Below are positions 38,579-47,497 of a stretch of DNA of 64,000 nt, one piece after another. The notes under the pieces were generated by a model, which was given only the letters and a program-made list of their open reading frames with translations, had not been told where the DNA came from and made no database searches. The translations under genes and the position numbers were made by a program. The number at the start of each line of letters is the position of its first letter. Position 1 is the first letter of the stretch. The DNA comes from Rhodospirillaceae bacterium (GTDB lineage: Bacteria > Pseudomonadota > Alphaproteobacteria > Rhodospirillales > JABHCV01): NCBI GenBank assembly GCA_018662005.1, contig JABJHA010000005.1:56561-120560 (forward strand), in the 5' to 3' direction.

Positions 38579-39445
38579 TTAGCTGTCAGTTCTATTCGGT
38601 GCTGGCGGCAGGGCGCTCAGGCGGTCGCGGATGGTCTTTATGTAGTTCAGGGCATCAGGATCGCTCTGGCCTTCCTGCAGGGCGTCGAGCAGGGAATTGA
38701 CGTCCTTTTCGACGATGGCAATGGTGTTGGCGGGGTCATACTGTTCACGAGACCAGGAAATACTGTCAAAATTATCGCCGAACCAGGTGCCGCCTGAGCT
38801 GCTTTTCATCACCTGCAACAATTGATCAGGCGCAACGTCCAGATTTTCGGCTTCGTTTAGCACCTGCCTGACGGCGGTTACGCAGGCCGCAGCGACAAAG
38901 TTGTTGAGGACCTTTCCGGCCATCCCCTTGCCCAAACCACCCAGGAAATGCAGGTCCCGGCCCATGGCTTCAAGCAGGGGTCTTACAGGTTCTGCGGTTT
39001 CCTCGTCGGCGCCGATCATAAACGACAGCCTTTTTTCCATCGCCGCAATGGGCGCTCCAGACATGGGGATATCAAAGAAGCTGACATCGTTCGGAAGCAG
39101 AGCGGCAACCTGCTCGATAAAACGTGGTGAAACCGTTGAGGCCAGCAGGCATGTTTTCGGATAAGTCGGTTGTTTGAAAATGGCCTGTTCTTCAAAGTAC
39201 AGATCAAGGGTTTGCTGTTGGTCCCTGACAACCGAGATCAGCACATCGACGCGTCCGCAAAATTCATCCGCCGATGCAACCATCTTGCTGGCGAAATCGC
39301 CAAATTCTTTTGTCGGCCGGATATCAAAACCGGACACCGTGAAGCCCGACCCGACGAGCGCTTTGGCCATCGGCAAACCCATAGCGCCACACCCGGCGAC
39401 GCCGATGGTTTTGCTGAAAGCATCACTTTCCGGATTGCCTGACAT
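38579..39445 (-). CDS. NAD(P)-dependent beta-hydroxyacid dehydrogenase family protein
   Basis: This 288-residue enzyme has an N-terminal Rossmann motif (IGVAGCGAMGLPMAKALVGSG, with GFDIR after it) and the family motifs PMSGAPIAAMEKRLSFMIG near residue 125 and GKGMAGKVLNNFVAAA near residue 172, the latter containing the catalytic Lys. It belongs to the 3-hydroxyisobutyrate/tartronate-semialdehyde reductase family; the substrate is unknown. Confidence 0.9.
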   Translation of the reverse strand: MSGNPESDAFSKTIGVAGCGAMGLPMAKALVGSGFTVSGFDIRPTKEFGDFASKMVASADEFCGRVDVLISVVRDQQQTLDLYFEEQAIFKQPTYPKTCLLASTVSPRFIEQVAALLPNDVSFFDIPMSGAPIAAMEKRLSFMIGADEETAEPVRPLLEAMGRDLHFLGGLGKGMAGKVLNNFVAAACVTAVRQVLNEAENLDVAPDQLLQVMKSSSGGTWFGDNFDSISWSREQYDPANTIAIVEKDVNSLLDALQEGQSDPDALNYIKTIRDRLSALPPAPNRTDS

Positions 39446-39551
39446 GCTGCTTCCACCAACCTTTAAAAACCTGAGACGGAGGTAAAGGTAACACGGGATT
39501 TTGGCCCTTGAAATGGCTCAATTTTCAAGCCTTTTTTGACCCTCCAGCCGG

Positions 39552-39580
39552 TTGTACCGGACCCCGTAACATGCTAGATT
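39552..39580 (+). promoter_or_regulatory. Candidate sigma-70 promoter for gyrA
   Basis: TTGTAC (39552-39557), a 17-base spacer and TAGATT (39575-39580) lie 75 bases before the gyrA GTG. The remaining upstream sequence shows no other clear signal. Confidence 0.5.
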
Positions 39581-39655
39581 TTGGAACCTAGAGTCGCCAC
39601 TTTTCAGGGGGCTCTAAATCTTTTTTAACCCATTGAATTCATTGGATTATTATTT

Positions 39656-42463
39656 GTGACGACGCCTTCCGACACACCCCCGCCCGAAACCCCTGAGGAA
39701 TTGGGCGTTTCCCCTGTATCAATCGTAGAAGAAATGCGCAGCTCCTATCTTGATTACGCCATGAGCGTGATCGTCAGTCGCGCTTTGCCGGACGTCCGCG
39801 ACGGTCTGAAACCGGTGCATCGGCGCATCCTCTATTCGATGAAAGAAAACGGTTACGAATACAACAAACCGTTCCGCAAATCGGCCCGCATCGTCGGTGA
39901 TGTGATGGGTAAGTATCACCCCCATGGTGACCAGTCGATTTACGACGCCATGGTCCGCATGGCTCAGGATTTTTCCATGCGTCTGCCGCTGATCGACAGC
40001 CAGGGTAATTTCGGCTCCATGGACGGCGACCGGGCCGCTGCCATGCGTTATACGGAAGCCCGTCTGGCCCGTTCAGCCCATTCATTGATTGAAGACATCG
40101 ACAAGGACACCGTCGACTTCAAGCCCAACTATGACGAATCGGAAAGTGAACCGACGGTGCTGCCGGCCCAGTTCCCCAATTTGCTGGTCAACGGCGCCGG
40201 CGGTATCGCCGTCGGCATGGCGACAAATATTCCGCCGCACAATCTGGGCGAGGTGATCGATGCCTGTTGCGCCTTGATCGATAATCCGGCCATTTCCATT
40301 GATGAAATTATTGAAAACCATGTCCAGGGGCCTGATTTCCCCACCGGGGCGTCCATTCTGGGCCGTCAGGGTATCCATTCGGCCTTCCGCACCGGTCGTG
40401 GCTCTGTGGTCATGCGTGGCCGGGCAACGATTGAGGAAATCCGCAAAGATCGCCAGGCCATCGTCATTACCGAGGTGCCCTTTCAGGTCAACAAGGCGCG
40501 CATGGTCGAACAAATGGCCGAATGCGTGCGTGACAAAAAGATCGAAGGCATATCTGACCTGCGCGATGAATCCGATCGTGACGGCGTGCGCGTCGTCGTC
40601 GAGATCAAACGCGACGCCATCGCCGAAGTCGTCCTGAACCAGCTTTATCGTTTCACGCCGCTGCAAACCAGTTTCGGCGTTAACATGCTGGCCCTGGATG
40701 GCGGCATGCCCAAATTGATGAACTTGCTGGAAATCATTCAGGCATTTGTCGATTTTCGGGAAGTGGTTATCCGCCGCCGCATTATTTACCTGCTCGGCAA
40801 GGCCCGTGAAAAGGCCCACATCCTGGCCGGTCTCGCCGTCGCCGTCGCCAATATCGACGAGGTCATCAAATTGATCCGGGCCGCCAAGGATTCAGCCACT
40901 GCCCGCCAGCAACTGATGGAACGCGACTGGCCAGCCGAAGATATCGAACCGATGATTAAATTGCTTGATGAGCCAGGCCGGGCCGTTGTCGATGGCAAGT
41001 ACAAGCTTTCCGAAGAACAGGCCAAGGCGATTCTGGAGTTACGCCTGCATCGCCTGACGGGACTGGAGCGGGACAAGATCGCCGCCGATCTGGCCGAACT
41101 GGGCGTCGAAATCGCCGATCATCTGGCGTTACTGGCATCGCGCACGTTGTTGCTTAAACTCCTGCGCGAAGAATTACTGGAAATGCGCGAGCAATTCGCC
41201 ACCCCCAGGCGCACCATGATTGATGATAACGAGTTTGAACACGATATTGAGGACCTTATCCAGCGCGAGGACATGGTCGTTACCGTCTCCAACACCGGTT
41301 ACATGAAGCGGGTGCCGCTTTCCACGTACAGGGCCCAGAAGCGCGGCGGCAAGGGCCGCAGCGGCATGAGTACCCGGGATGAGGATTTCGTCTCACAGGT
41401 GTTTGTCGTCAACACTCATACGCCGGTGCTGTTTTTCTCCTCAACGGGCATCGTCTACAAGCTCAAGGTCTACAAATTGCCGCTGGGCTCGCCAACCTCG
41501 CTGGGCAAGGCGATGATCAACCTGTTGCCACTGGATGAAGGTGAAAGTATCACCACCTTGATGCCACTGCCCGAAGACGAGGAAAGCTGGGGCGAACTGT
41601 CGGTGATGTTCGCCACAGCATCCGGTGGGGCGCGCCGTAATTCCCTTTCAGATTTTACCAACGTCAAGGCCAACGGCAAGATCGCCATGAAGCTGGGTGA
41701 TGATGACCAGTTGATTGGTGTTCAGGCGTGCTCTGAAACCGACGATATTCTGTTATCATCACGCAACGGCAAGTGCATTCGCTTCCCGGTAACCGATGTT
41801 CGTGTGTTCTCCTCCCGCTCGTCAACCGGCGTGCGTGGTATCCGGCTCGATGGTGATGACAAGGTAATTTCCATGTCGGTTCTCAGCCACGTCAAAGCCG
41901 AAATTTCAGAGCGTGACGAGTATCTGCAATCGGTCAGCGCTTCACGAAGACTGGCTGGCGGGGATTACTCGGACAGGCCCGAAGATAAGGTCCAGGACGA
42001 AAGCCGCGCCGAACGTCTGAACGAGGCATTGTTTGCTGAAATGGGTGAAAATGAAGAATTCATCCTGACCCTCGCCGATGATGGTATTGGCAAGCGGACC
42101 TCGGCCTATGAATACCGGATTTCAAAACGCGGCGGCAAAGGGATCGCCAGTATCGATTTGAAACGACCGAAAGGCCAGGCGACCAGCGTCGTTGGTTCAT
42201 TCCCTGTTGAAACCGATGACCAGTTGGTCATGGTTTCCGATGGCGGCCAGTTGATCAGGTGCCCGGTTGCCGGTATCAGCGTCGTCGGCAGGTCCTCGCG
42301 CGGGGTCACCATCTTCAATGTCGCTGATAAAGAACGGGTTGTATCGGTCAGCCGTTTGAACGACGATGATGATGATGGCGACGAGGAAGCAGGCGAGGAC
42401 GCGCCCGAGGAGGCTGAAGAATTCTCAACGCCTGAACCCACGCCAGACTCTGAACCCTCTTAA
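39656..42463 (+). CDS. gyrA: DNA gyrase subunit A
   Basis: This 935-residue type II topoisomerase subunit introduces negative supercoils with GyrB. The winged-helix breakage domain has the quinolone-region sequence [17 protein letters not shown] and the catalytic Tyr in [14 protein letters not shown]-terminal pinwheel domain follows, with a GyrA box ([10 protein letters not shown]) near residue 562. The acidic tail is typical. The start is GTG at 39656. The motif [12 protein letters not shown] has Gln where many GyrA proteins carry Ser at the quinolone position, which could matter for drug sensitivity. Confidence 0.96.
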   Translation: MTTPSDTPPPETPEELGVSPVSIVEEMRSSYLDYAMSVIVSRALPDVRDGLKPVHRRILYSMKENGYEYNKPFRKSARIVGDVMGKYHPHGDQSIYDAMVRMAQDFSMRLPLIDSQGNFGSMDGDRAAAMRYTEARLARSAHSLIEDIDKDTVDFKPNYDESESEPTVLPAQFPNLLVNGAGGIAVGMATNIPPHNLGEVIDACCALIDNPAISIDEIIENHVQGPDFPTGASILGRQGIHSAFRTGRGSVVMRGRATIEEIRKDRQAIVITEVPFQVNKARMVEQMAECVRDKKIEGISDLRDESDRDGVRVVVEIKRDAIAEVVLNQLYRFTPLQTSFGVNMLALDGGMPKLMNLLEIIQAFVDFREVVIRRRIIYLLGKAREKAHILAGLAVAVANIDEVIKLIRAAKDSATARQQLMERDWPAEDIEPMIKLLDEPGRAVVDGKYKLSEEQAKAILELRLHRLTGLERDKIAADLAELGVEIADHLALLASRTLLLKLLREELLEMREQFATPRRTMIDDNEFEHDIEDLIQREDMVVTVSNTGYMKRVPLSTYRAQKRGGKGRSGMSTRDEDFVSQVFVVNTHTPVLFFSSTGIVYKLKVYKLPLGSPTSLGKAMINLLPLDEGESITTLMPLPEDEESWGELSVMFATASGGARRNSLSDFTNVKANGKIAMKLGDDDQLIGVQACSETDDILLSSRNGKCIRFPVTDVRVFSSRSSTGVRGIRLDGDDKVISMSVLSHVKAEISERDEYLQSVSASRRLAGGDYSDRPEDKVQDESRAERLNEALFAEMGENEEFILTLADDGIGKRTSAYEYRISKRGGKGIASIDLKRPKGQATSVVGSFPVETDDQLVMVSDGGQLIRCPVAGISVVGRSSRGVTIFNVADKERVVSVSRLNDDDDDGDEEAGEDAPEEAEEFSTPEPTPDSEPS

Positions 42464-42478
42464 GGGAAGGAACGTCCA

Positions 42479-42991
42479 ATGGCAGAGCCGCGTATCGGCA
42501 TTTACCCCGGAACCTTTGATCCGCTGACAAATGGCCACATGGATATCATTTCCCGGGCCACCAAAGTTGTCGACAAGCTGATTGTCGGCGTCGCCGAACA
42601 TACAGGCAAGGACACGCTGTTTAGCCTTGATGAACGTCTGGACATGGTTGGTGAGGAAATTGCTGTAATTAACGGGGCGCTCAAATCCGATATCGAGGTT
42701 TGTTCGTTCAATTCCCTGCTCATGAAATTTGCCGAAAACGTCAATGCTTCGGTGATTATCCGTGGCCTTCGGGCTGTCTCTGACTTTGAATACGAATTCC
42801 AGATGGCCGGCATGAACGCCCGCCTGAATAGTGTAATTGAAACGGTGTTCCTGATGGCTTCTGACAGGCATCAGTTTATCGCCTCGCGTTTTGTTAAGGA
42901 AATTGGACGCCTGGATGGTGATATCGGCCATTTTGTGCCTGCTGGCGTCAAGCAAAAGCTGATTGCGCGCCTTGCCGAACTGAAAGCCTGA
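42479..42991 (+). CDS. coaD: Phosphopantetheine adenylyltransferase
   Basis: This 170-residue nucleotidyltransferase catalyses the penultimate step of coenzyme A synthesis. The N-terminal GIYPGTFDPLTNGHMDII motif includes the TxGH-type adenylyl site. The RGLRAVSDFEYEFQMAGMN segment and the SSR-like FIASRFVKEI region are conserved. It lies 15 bases after gyrA. Confidence 0.96.
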   Translation: MAEPRIGIYPGTFDPLTNGHMDIISRATKVVDKLIVGVAEHTGKDTLFSLDERLDMVGEEIAVINGALKSDIEVCSFNSLLMKFAENVNASVIIRGLRAVSDFEYEFQMAGMNARLNSVIETVFLMASDRHQFIASRFVKEIGRLDGDIGHFVPAGVKQKLIARLAELKA

Positions 42992-43021
42992 GAGGCTTAA
43001 ATAAAAGGCCAATTAAAGGTG

Positions 43022-43050
43022 TTGACCGACCCGCCCCTGATCCCTATTTT
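43022..43050 (+). promoter_or_regulatory. Promoter of tRNA-Lys with GC-rich discriminator
   Basis: TTGACC (43022-43027), a 17-base spacer and TATTTT (43045-43050) match the consensus well. The bases after the -10 box are GC-rich (CCGGGC), as in stringently controlled stable-RNA promoters. The tRNA starts 76 bases after the -10 box, leaving a 5' leader. Confidence 0.65.
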
Positions 43051-43125
43051 CCGGGCTTCCCGATGATGTCCTAACCAATAGATTCTAAAGCTGGAACTTT
43101 TGGATAAGCAGGCCATCACATATGC

Positions 43126-43201
43126 GGGCGCATAGCTCAGTTGGTAGAGCATTCGACTTTTAATCGAACGGTCACAGGTTCGAATCCTGTTGCGCCTACC
43201 A
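43126..43201 (+). tRNA. tRNA-Lys (anticodon UUU)
   Basis: The 76-base cloverleaf has acceptor arms GGGCGCA and TGCGCCT (first pair G-U), D arm GCTCAGTTGGTAGAGC, anticodon stem TTCGA/TCGAA with loop CTTTTAA, T arm ACAGGTTCGAATCCTGT and an encoded ACCA end. The anticodon TTT reads Lys codons. It is followed by a terminator, so it is probably its own transcription unit. Confidence 0.98.
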
Positions 43202-43206
43202 TTTAA

Positions 43207-43238
43207 AAGTCCCTGTCGATTTCGGCAGGGGCTTTTTT
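43207..43238 (+). terminator. Terminator after tRNA-Lys
   Basis: A stem formed by AGTCCCTGTCG and CGGCAGGGGCT (43208-43232) closes on a short loop and is followed by a run of six T. It begins six bases after the tRNA end. Confidence 0.85.
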
Positions 43239-43328
43239 CTTGACCTTCAGCATGATGATGAAACTGGCGTTGATCGCCCAATTGGGCCATACTTTTTGCA
43301 ACGTTTTAATCAAGCAAAGGGCCGGGGT

Positions 43329-43553
43329 ATGCCTAAGTATGAAATAGCGCTTTTTAACGAAGAGGTCCGCGTCCTGGTCAAACAGGGCGATAGCCATGAA
43401 GGTTTTGAAGATTCCTGGGCCGATACCCACTATGTCGAGGTCAATGCGCCCAACGAGGAAATGGCCCGGGGCAGAATTGAAAAGCAGTATCCGGCTCACC
43501 GCGGCTTTGTTATTGAACAAATTTCCGCCGTTATTCCCGATGGCGATTTCTAG
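43329..43553 (+). CDS. Small conserved-type protein of unknown function, paralogue A
   Basis: This 74-residue protein starts MPKYEIALFNEEVRVLVKQG and contains FEDSWADTHYVEV and RGFVIEQI. The same pattern appears in the gene at 43888: Y-E-hydrophobic-N-x-EVR, WAD, and GFVIE, plus a C-terminal DF. The two are clearly related and lie in tandem, so they arose by duplication. The function is not recognised; the short acidic proteins have no signal peptide or membrane helix. The ATG has a G-rich site upstream and stands after the tRNA terminator. Confidence 0.75.
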   Translation: MPKYEIALFNEEVRVLVKQGDSHEGFEDSWADTHYVEVNAPNEEMARGRIEKQYPAHRGFVIEQISAVIPDGDF

Positions 43554-43583
43554 AATTTCCTGAAATTCAATCCGGGTCTGATT

Positions 43584-43613
43584 CGCCCGCGCGAGCGATT
43601 CGCGCGGGTTTTT
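43584..43613 (+). terminator. Terminator between the two small paralogues
   Basis: CCCGCGCG (43586-43593) and CGCGCGGG (43601-43608) form a perfect 8-bp stem with a 7-base loop, followed by TTTTT. It follows the first small gene, so the second is transcribed separately. Confidence 0.9.
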
Positions 43614-43739
43614 GGCTGTCGAAAACTTGCCACGAAAAATCAATGAAACCTGTAAAAGGAAAGGCGATCCCGAAAAGTGACAGGAACCCTGACAAAATTT
43701 TGCCGCATTTTATCAATAGCTTGTATGTAATTACTTCAA

Positions 43740-43767
43740 TTGACAGGGCGAAAGAGTTTCTTAACAA
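43740..43767 (+). promoter_or_regulatory. Promoter candidate for the second small paralogue
   Basis: TTGACA (43740-43745), a 16-base spacer and TAACAA (43762-43767) lie in the 334-base gap between the small genes, 120 bases before the chosen start at 43888. The rest of this gap holds the terminator at 43584 and no other recognisable element. Confidence 0.5.
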
Positions 43768-43887
43768 TCAAACTGTACGTTAGTGGAGATAGAAACAGAC
43801 GGTCATTCTTAATCCGTTTTTCAGCGGTACGGCATGGCCCCGGAAGAAAACACCGGAAGGCAACTTCACCGGAAAGGTTCTGAAACG

Positions 43888-44124
43888 ATGTTACAAATGC
43901 CGATTAACGGACACAACATTTATGAGGTGTCCATCTATAATAAAGAAGTGCGGGCCATGGTTAAGGAAAACCAGCACCATCATTTCTTTGATGATCAATG
44001 GGCCGATATCCATGTCAGGAATGTCACCGCCCGCGATGAAGGCGAAGCCGTCTCCATCATCTCCAAACGCTTTCCGTCCGAAGACGGTTTCGTCATTGAG
44101 CTTGTCGAGGAAAGCGACTTCTGA
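43888..44124 (+). CDS. Small conserved-type protein of unknown function, paralogue B
   Basis: This 78-residue paralogue of the protein at 43329 keeps YEVSIYNKEVRAMVKEN, FFDDQWADIHVRNV and EDGFVIELVEESDF. It has a His cluster (QHHHFF) absent from paralogue A. The start at 43888 is preferred; an in-frame ATG at 43834 would add 18 residues without similarity to A. It has its own promoter candidate. Function unknown. Confidence 0.75.
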   Translation: MLQMPINGHNIYEVSIYNKEVRAMVKENQHHHFFDDQWADIHVRNVTARDEGEAVSIISKRFPSEDGFVIELVEESDF

Positions 44125-44212
44125 ATATTCGGCTTTCGTTTAAGGGCTGACTCTTCGGGGGGAGATTAAGATCACAGAAACGGCCATCACGGGCAGCTTA
44201 TGCGCGCGTGAC

Positions 44213-45853
44213 CTACGTTTCCTTTTCACCATCACGCAAAACATTGCGCCTGATCTTGCCGGTGGCTGTCATGGGCAGGTCATCGACAAATTCTATATGA
44301 CGCGGGTATTCATGGGGCGACAGGCGGGTTTTGACAAAATTGCGGATGTCATTTTCCAGATCTGGATCGCCGTTATTTCCTTCACGCAACAGAATGAACG
44401 CCTTGACCGCTTCGGTGCGTAGTGGATCAGGCACACCAACGACGGCGACCAGTGACACCGCCGGATGCTTGGAGATACAGTCTTCTATCTCGCCCGGGCC
44501 GATCCGGTAGCCGGCTGAGGAGATCACATCATCATCTCGACCGACAAACCACAGATAGCCGTCCGCGTCTTTTGTACCCAGATCGCCGGTCAGCAACCAG
44601 TCGCCATTAAACTTGTCTTTTGTGGCTTGCACATTATTCCAGTACTGAAGAAACATCACCGGGTCCGGGCTTCGTACAGCAATGGCGCCGGTTGTTTCGG
44701 GGGGTAGGATTTGGCCGTTTTCGTCAATAATTTCAACGTCATGACCGGGCACAGCACGACCCATGGAGCCGGGTTTGACATCCATCAGTTCGGCACAATT
44801 GGAGACCACAAGGTTACATTCGGTCTGACCATAGTATTCATTAAAAGTAACCCCCAGCGCCTGCTTGCCCCAATCCAGCAGTTCCGCACCCATCGGTTCC
44901 CCGGCACAAGTGACGGTGCGAAGGTCAATGTCAAAACGCTCCGCCGGGTGTTCGACCTGACGCATCAGTCGCAAGGCTGTCGGTGGCATGAAGGTATTGC
45001 GGACCCGGTGGCGGGCCATCAGGGCCAGCGCCTTTTCCGGATCGTACTTGCGGGCCCTTTGGGCCAATACCGGCACGCCATGATGCCAGGAAGACATCAA
45101 AACGTTCATCAAGCCGCCAATCCAGGCCCAGTCGGCGGGTGTCCACATCAGGTCATCAGGCTTCGGGAAGAATTCGTGGGGGAATTCAACACCCGGTAAA
45201 TGGCCAAGTAAGGCCCGATGGGCATGAAGTGCGCCCTTCGGGTTGCCGGTTGTCCCCGATGTGTAAATGATCAGGCCCGGTTCTTCTGATTTGGTGTTTA
45301 AGGGCGTGAAGGCGTCCGAAGCGTCATCAAGGGCTTTCCACAGGGAAACGGGGCTGGTTCCGTCAACGGAAAAATCACCAGATCCGGTCAGCAGGACCGT
45401 CTCAAGGTTCGGCAATTTATCACGGATCGCCTCAATCTTTTGATAGTTTTCCGTATCGGTGACCAGCGCCTTTGCGCCGCAATCGCTCAGGCGGAATTCC
45501 AGGGCGTCTTCACCGAACAGGGTGAACATGGGGATGGAAATCAGGCCGGCTTTCCAGGCGGCGATATGGGCGATCCCGGTCTCGACGGACTGGCTCAACA
45601 GGATCGCCACCCTGTCGCCGGGCTTCAAGCCCCTGGCCACATACAGGTTGGCCAGTTTGTTGGACAGTTTTTTTAAGGCAAGGAAGCTGTACTGGGTGAC
45701 GTCGCCGTCTTCGTCTTCAATGATCAGCGCTGTTTTATCGGGGGTGCGCTCAGCATGTTTATCGCAAACATCGACACCCATGTTGAAGTATTCCGGAATT
45801 TGCCACCTCAGGGCGTCGCGAACCTTATCGTAACTATCTGACCTGATAAGCAT
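44213..45853 (-). CDS. Acyl-CoA synthetase (AMP-binding, medium-chain/acetyl type)
   Basis: This 546-residue ANL-family enzyme activates a carboxylic acid to acyl-AMP and then acyl-CoA. The AMP-binding P-loop is IIYTSGTTGNPKGALHAH near residue 195; the adenine-binding YGQTEC near residue 342 and the hinge GYRIGPGEIED near residue 447 follow. The C-terminal Lys is in MTATGKIRRNVL. The acid is not evident, but the divergent SDR gene suggests fatty acid or acyl degradation. Confidence 0.9.
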   Translation of the reverse strand: MLIRSDSYDKVRDALRWQIPEYFNMGVDVCDKHAERTPDKTALIIEDEDGDVTQYSFLALKKLSNKLANLYVARGLKPGDRVAILLSQSVETGIAHIAAWKAGLISIPMFTLFGEDALEFRLSDCGAKALVTDTENYQKIEAIRDKLPNLETVLLTGSGDFSVDGTSPVSLWKALDDASDAFTPLNTKSEEPGLIIYTSGTTGNPKGALHAHRALLGHLPGVEFPHEFFPKPDDLMWTPADWAWIGGLMNVLMSSWHHGVPVLAQRARKYDPEKALALMARHRVRNTFMPPTALRLMRQVEHPAERFDIDLRTVTCAGEPMGAELLDWGKQALGVTFNEYYGQTECNLVVSNCAELMDVKPGSMGRAVPGHDVEIIDENGQILPPETTGAIAVRSPDPVMFLQYWNNVQATKDKFNGDWLLTGDLGTKDADGYLWFVGRDDDVISSAGYRIGPGEIEDCISKHPAVSLVAVVGVPDPLRTEAVKAFILLREGNNGDPDLENDIRNFVKTRLSPHEYPRHIEFVDDLPMTATGKIRRNVLRDGEKET

Positions 45854-45933
45854 TTCTTGTTCCCGAAAAAAATGTCATTACGTTATATTCATGCCCTTCA
45901 TTGATGTTCATTTCAAGAAAGTCACCCATAGCC

Positions 45934-46773
45934 ATGTTCGTTCCTGATTTACTGAAAAACAAGCGAATCCTCATAACCGGCGGCGGCAGCGGCCTGGGCA
46001 AGACCATGGCCCGTCGCTGTATGGAGCTGGGGGCGGTGCCAATTATCTGTTCGCGCCGTGAAGAGCTTTTGGAAGAAACGGCGGCTGAGCTGGCGGCAGA
46101 CACGGGTGGTCGCATAGAATGGCGGGGGCTTGATATTCGCGACCCGGAAGCCGTTGAAAGCGTCGTCTCCTCGATTTGGGACGATGGCCCCATCGACGCC
46201 CTGATCAATAATGCCGCGGGTAATTTTCTCGCCCGTACGGAAACCCTGTCACACCGGGCCGTTGATGCGGTGCTTAACATTGTCATGCACGGCAGCACCT
46301 ATATGACGCTGGCTTGCGGGAAGCGCTGGATTGAAGCTGATAAACCCGGCAATGTTCTTTCCATCATCACCACCTACGCTTGGACCGGCTCTGCCTTCGT
46401 CGTGCCGTCAGCCATCGCCAAGGCCGGTGTTTTGGCCATGACCCGCTCGTTGGCTGTCGAATGGGGCCCCAAGGGCATCCGTCTGAACGCCATTGCGCCG
46501 GGACCGTTCCCTACTGATGGCGCTTGGGACAGGTTGGTGCCCAATGAAAAGCTTGCCGCGGCCTGGGCCAAACGCAATCCGTTGGGGCGTGTCGGTGATC
46601 ATAAGGAACTGGCCGATCTGGCCGCCTATTTGCTCAGTGACGGTTCCGCCTACATCAACGGAGACGCCATCACCATTGATGGCGGTGAATGGTTGGCCGG
46701 GGCCGGACAATTCAATTTTGCCGATATCCTGACCGATGAGGAATGGGACGACATCGCGGGCAACAAAAAATGA
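45934..46773 (+). CDS. SDR oxidoreductase, 2,4-dienoyl-CoA reductase-like
   Basis: This 279-residue short-chain dehydrogenase has the NAD(P) motif ILITGGGSGLGKTMARRC and NNAAGNF. The usual Tyr-x-x-x-Lys is replaced by SAIAK within VVPSAIAKAGVLAMTRSLAVEW, so only the Lys remains. That pattern is characteristic of 2,4-dienoyl-CoA reductases of the peroxisomal DECR type. The ATG at 45934 is preferred; an in-frame ATG at 45901 gives eleven extra residues. It is divergent from the acyl-CoA synthetase. Confidence 0.88.
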   Translation: MFVPDLLKNKRILITGGGSGLGKTMARRCMELGAVPIICSRREELLEETAAELAADTGGRIEWRGLDIRDPEAVESVVSSIWDDGPIDALINNAAGNFLARTETLSHRAVDAVLNIVMHGSTYMTLACGKRWIEADKPGNVLSIITTYAWTGSAFVVPSAIAKAGVLAMTRSLAVEWGPKGIRLNAIAPGPFPTDGAWDRLVPNEKLAAAWAKRNPLGRVGDHKELADLAAYLLSDGSAYINGDAITIDGGEWLAGAGQFNFADILTDEEWDDIAGNKK

Positions 46774-46777
46774 GTGA

Positions 46778-46819
46778 TTGACCCAGATCAACATGGCAAA
46801 TGCTTTGCCGAGGTAAAGT
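46778..46819 (+). promoter_or_regulatory. FNR/Anr-type site and -10 box upstream of ubiTUV
   Basis: TTGACCCAGATCAA (46778-46791) differs by one base from the FNR consensus TTGAT-N4-ATCAA. If its centre is at -41.5, the start site is 46826 and the -10 box should be at 46814-46819; that position reads TAAAGT. This is the geometry of a class II FNR-activated promoter. The predicted leader is only 3 bases to the ATG at 46829 or 21 bases to the ATG at 46847. The site immediately follows the SDR gene stop. Confidence 0.7.
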
Positions 46820-46828
46820 TATCGCAAT

Positions 46829-47497
46829 ATGACGTCGACATCGAACATGACACCGCCGTTCACGCCGGTGCTCCTCGCCGGGATGGCCCTGTATCCAGTA
46901 CCCGCCGTGATGCTGCAACCGGCGCTGAATACGGCGCTTTTGATCATTCACCGTAGCCATCCGGATGTTTTCGAGCGGATGGAAGGCTACGCCGGTTCGC
47001 AGATCCTGATTGATCCTATCGACCTGCCTTATGTATTTCTTTTAAGTCCCGACGGGCGCGCTCCAAAATTGATTGCAGCCCGCAACCATCCAACAAATGA
47101 GGTCGACGCCGTTATCCGGGGACCACTTTTGTCCTTGCTCGATATGCTTGAGGGCCGCCTTGACGGGGATGCCATGTTTTTCTCGCGGGGATTGGCAATC
47201 GAGGGCGACACGGAAGTGATTGTCGCCCTTCGCAATGCCGTCGACGGTGCTGAAATTAATTTGACCGCCGATATCCTGTCCCTGTTCGGACCTTTTGCCG
47301 GCCCTGCGCGGGCCGCCGTTAAAACCGCAAATCACATAGCCGGCCTAGCCAGTCGCGACTTGCAAACCCTGGCCGAAGCCTTGCTGGCCCCGTCAATGGC
47401 CCGCCATGACGCCCAGGATGCGCGGGTCCGTAAAATTTCCGACAAGCTGGGTGACGTTGACAAGCGCACCCGCAAGCGGCGCTCAAAAGAATCATGA
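46829..47497 (+). CDS. ubiT: Ubiquinone anaerobic biosynthesis accessory factor UbiT (SCP2 domain)
   Basis: This SCP2-like sterol-binding domain protein of 222 residues has a hydrophobic N-terminal half (LPYVFLLSP, then LIAARNHPTNEVDAVIRGP) and the DAMFFSRGLAIEGDTEVIVALRNAVDG motif near residue 113 typical of UbiT. It should bind the lipid intermediate in oxygen-independent ubiquinone synthesis. An alternative start at 46847 (MTPPFTPVLLAGMAL) suits the FNR promoter better. It overlaps ubiU by four bases and forms an operon with ubiU and ubiV. Confidence 0.9.
   Translation: MTSTSNMTPPFTPVLLAGMALYPVPAVMLQPALNTALLIIHRSHPDVFERMEGYAGSQILIDPIDLPYVFLLSPDGRAPKLIAARNHPTNEVDAVIRGPLLSLLDMLEGRLDGDAMFFSRGLAIEGDTEVIVALRNAVDGAEINLTADILSLFGPFAGPARAAVKTANHIAGLASRDLQTLAEALLAPSMARHDAQDARVRKISDKLGDVDKRTRKRRSKES

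Noticed and set aside
40082..40819. 245-codon minus-strand frame inside gyrA
   Set aside because: It is a shadow of the highly conserved gyrA coding strand.
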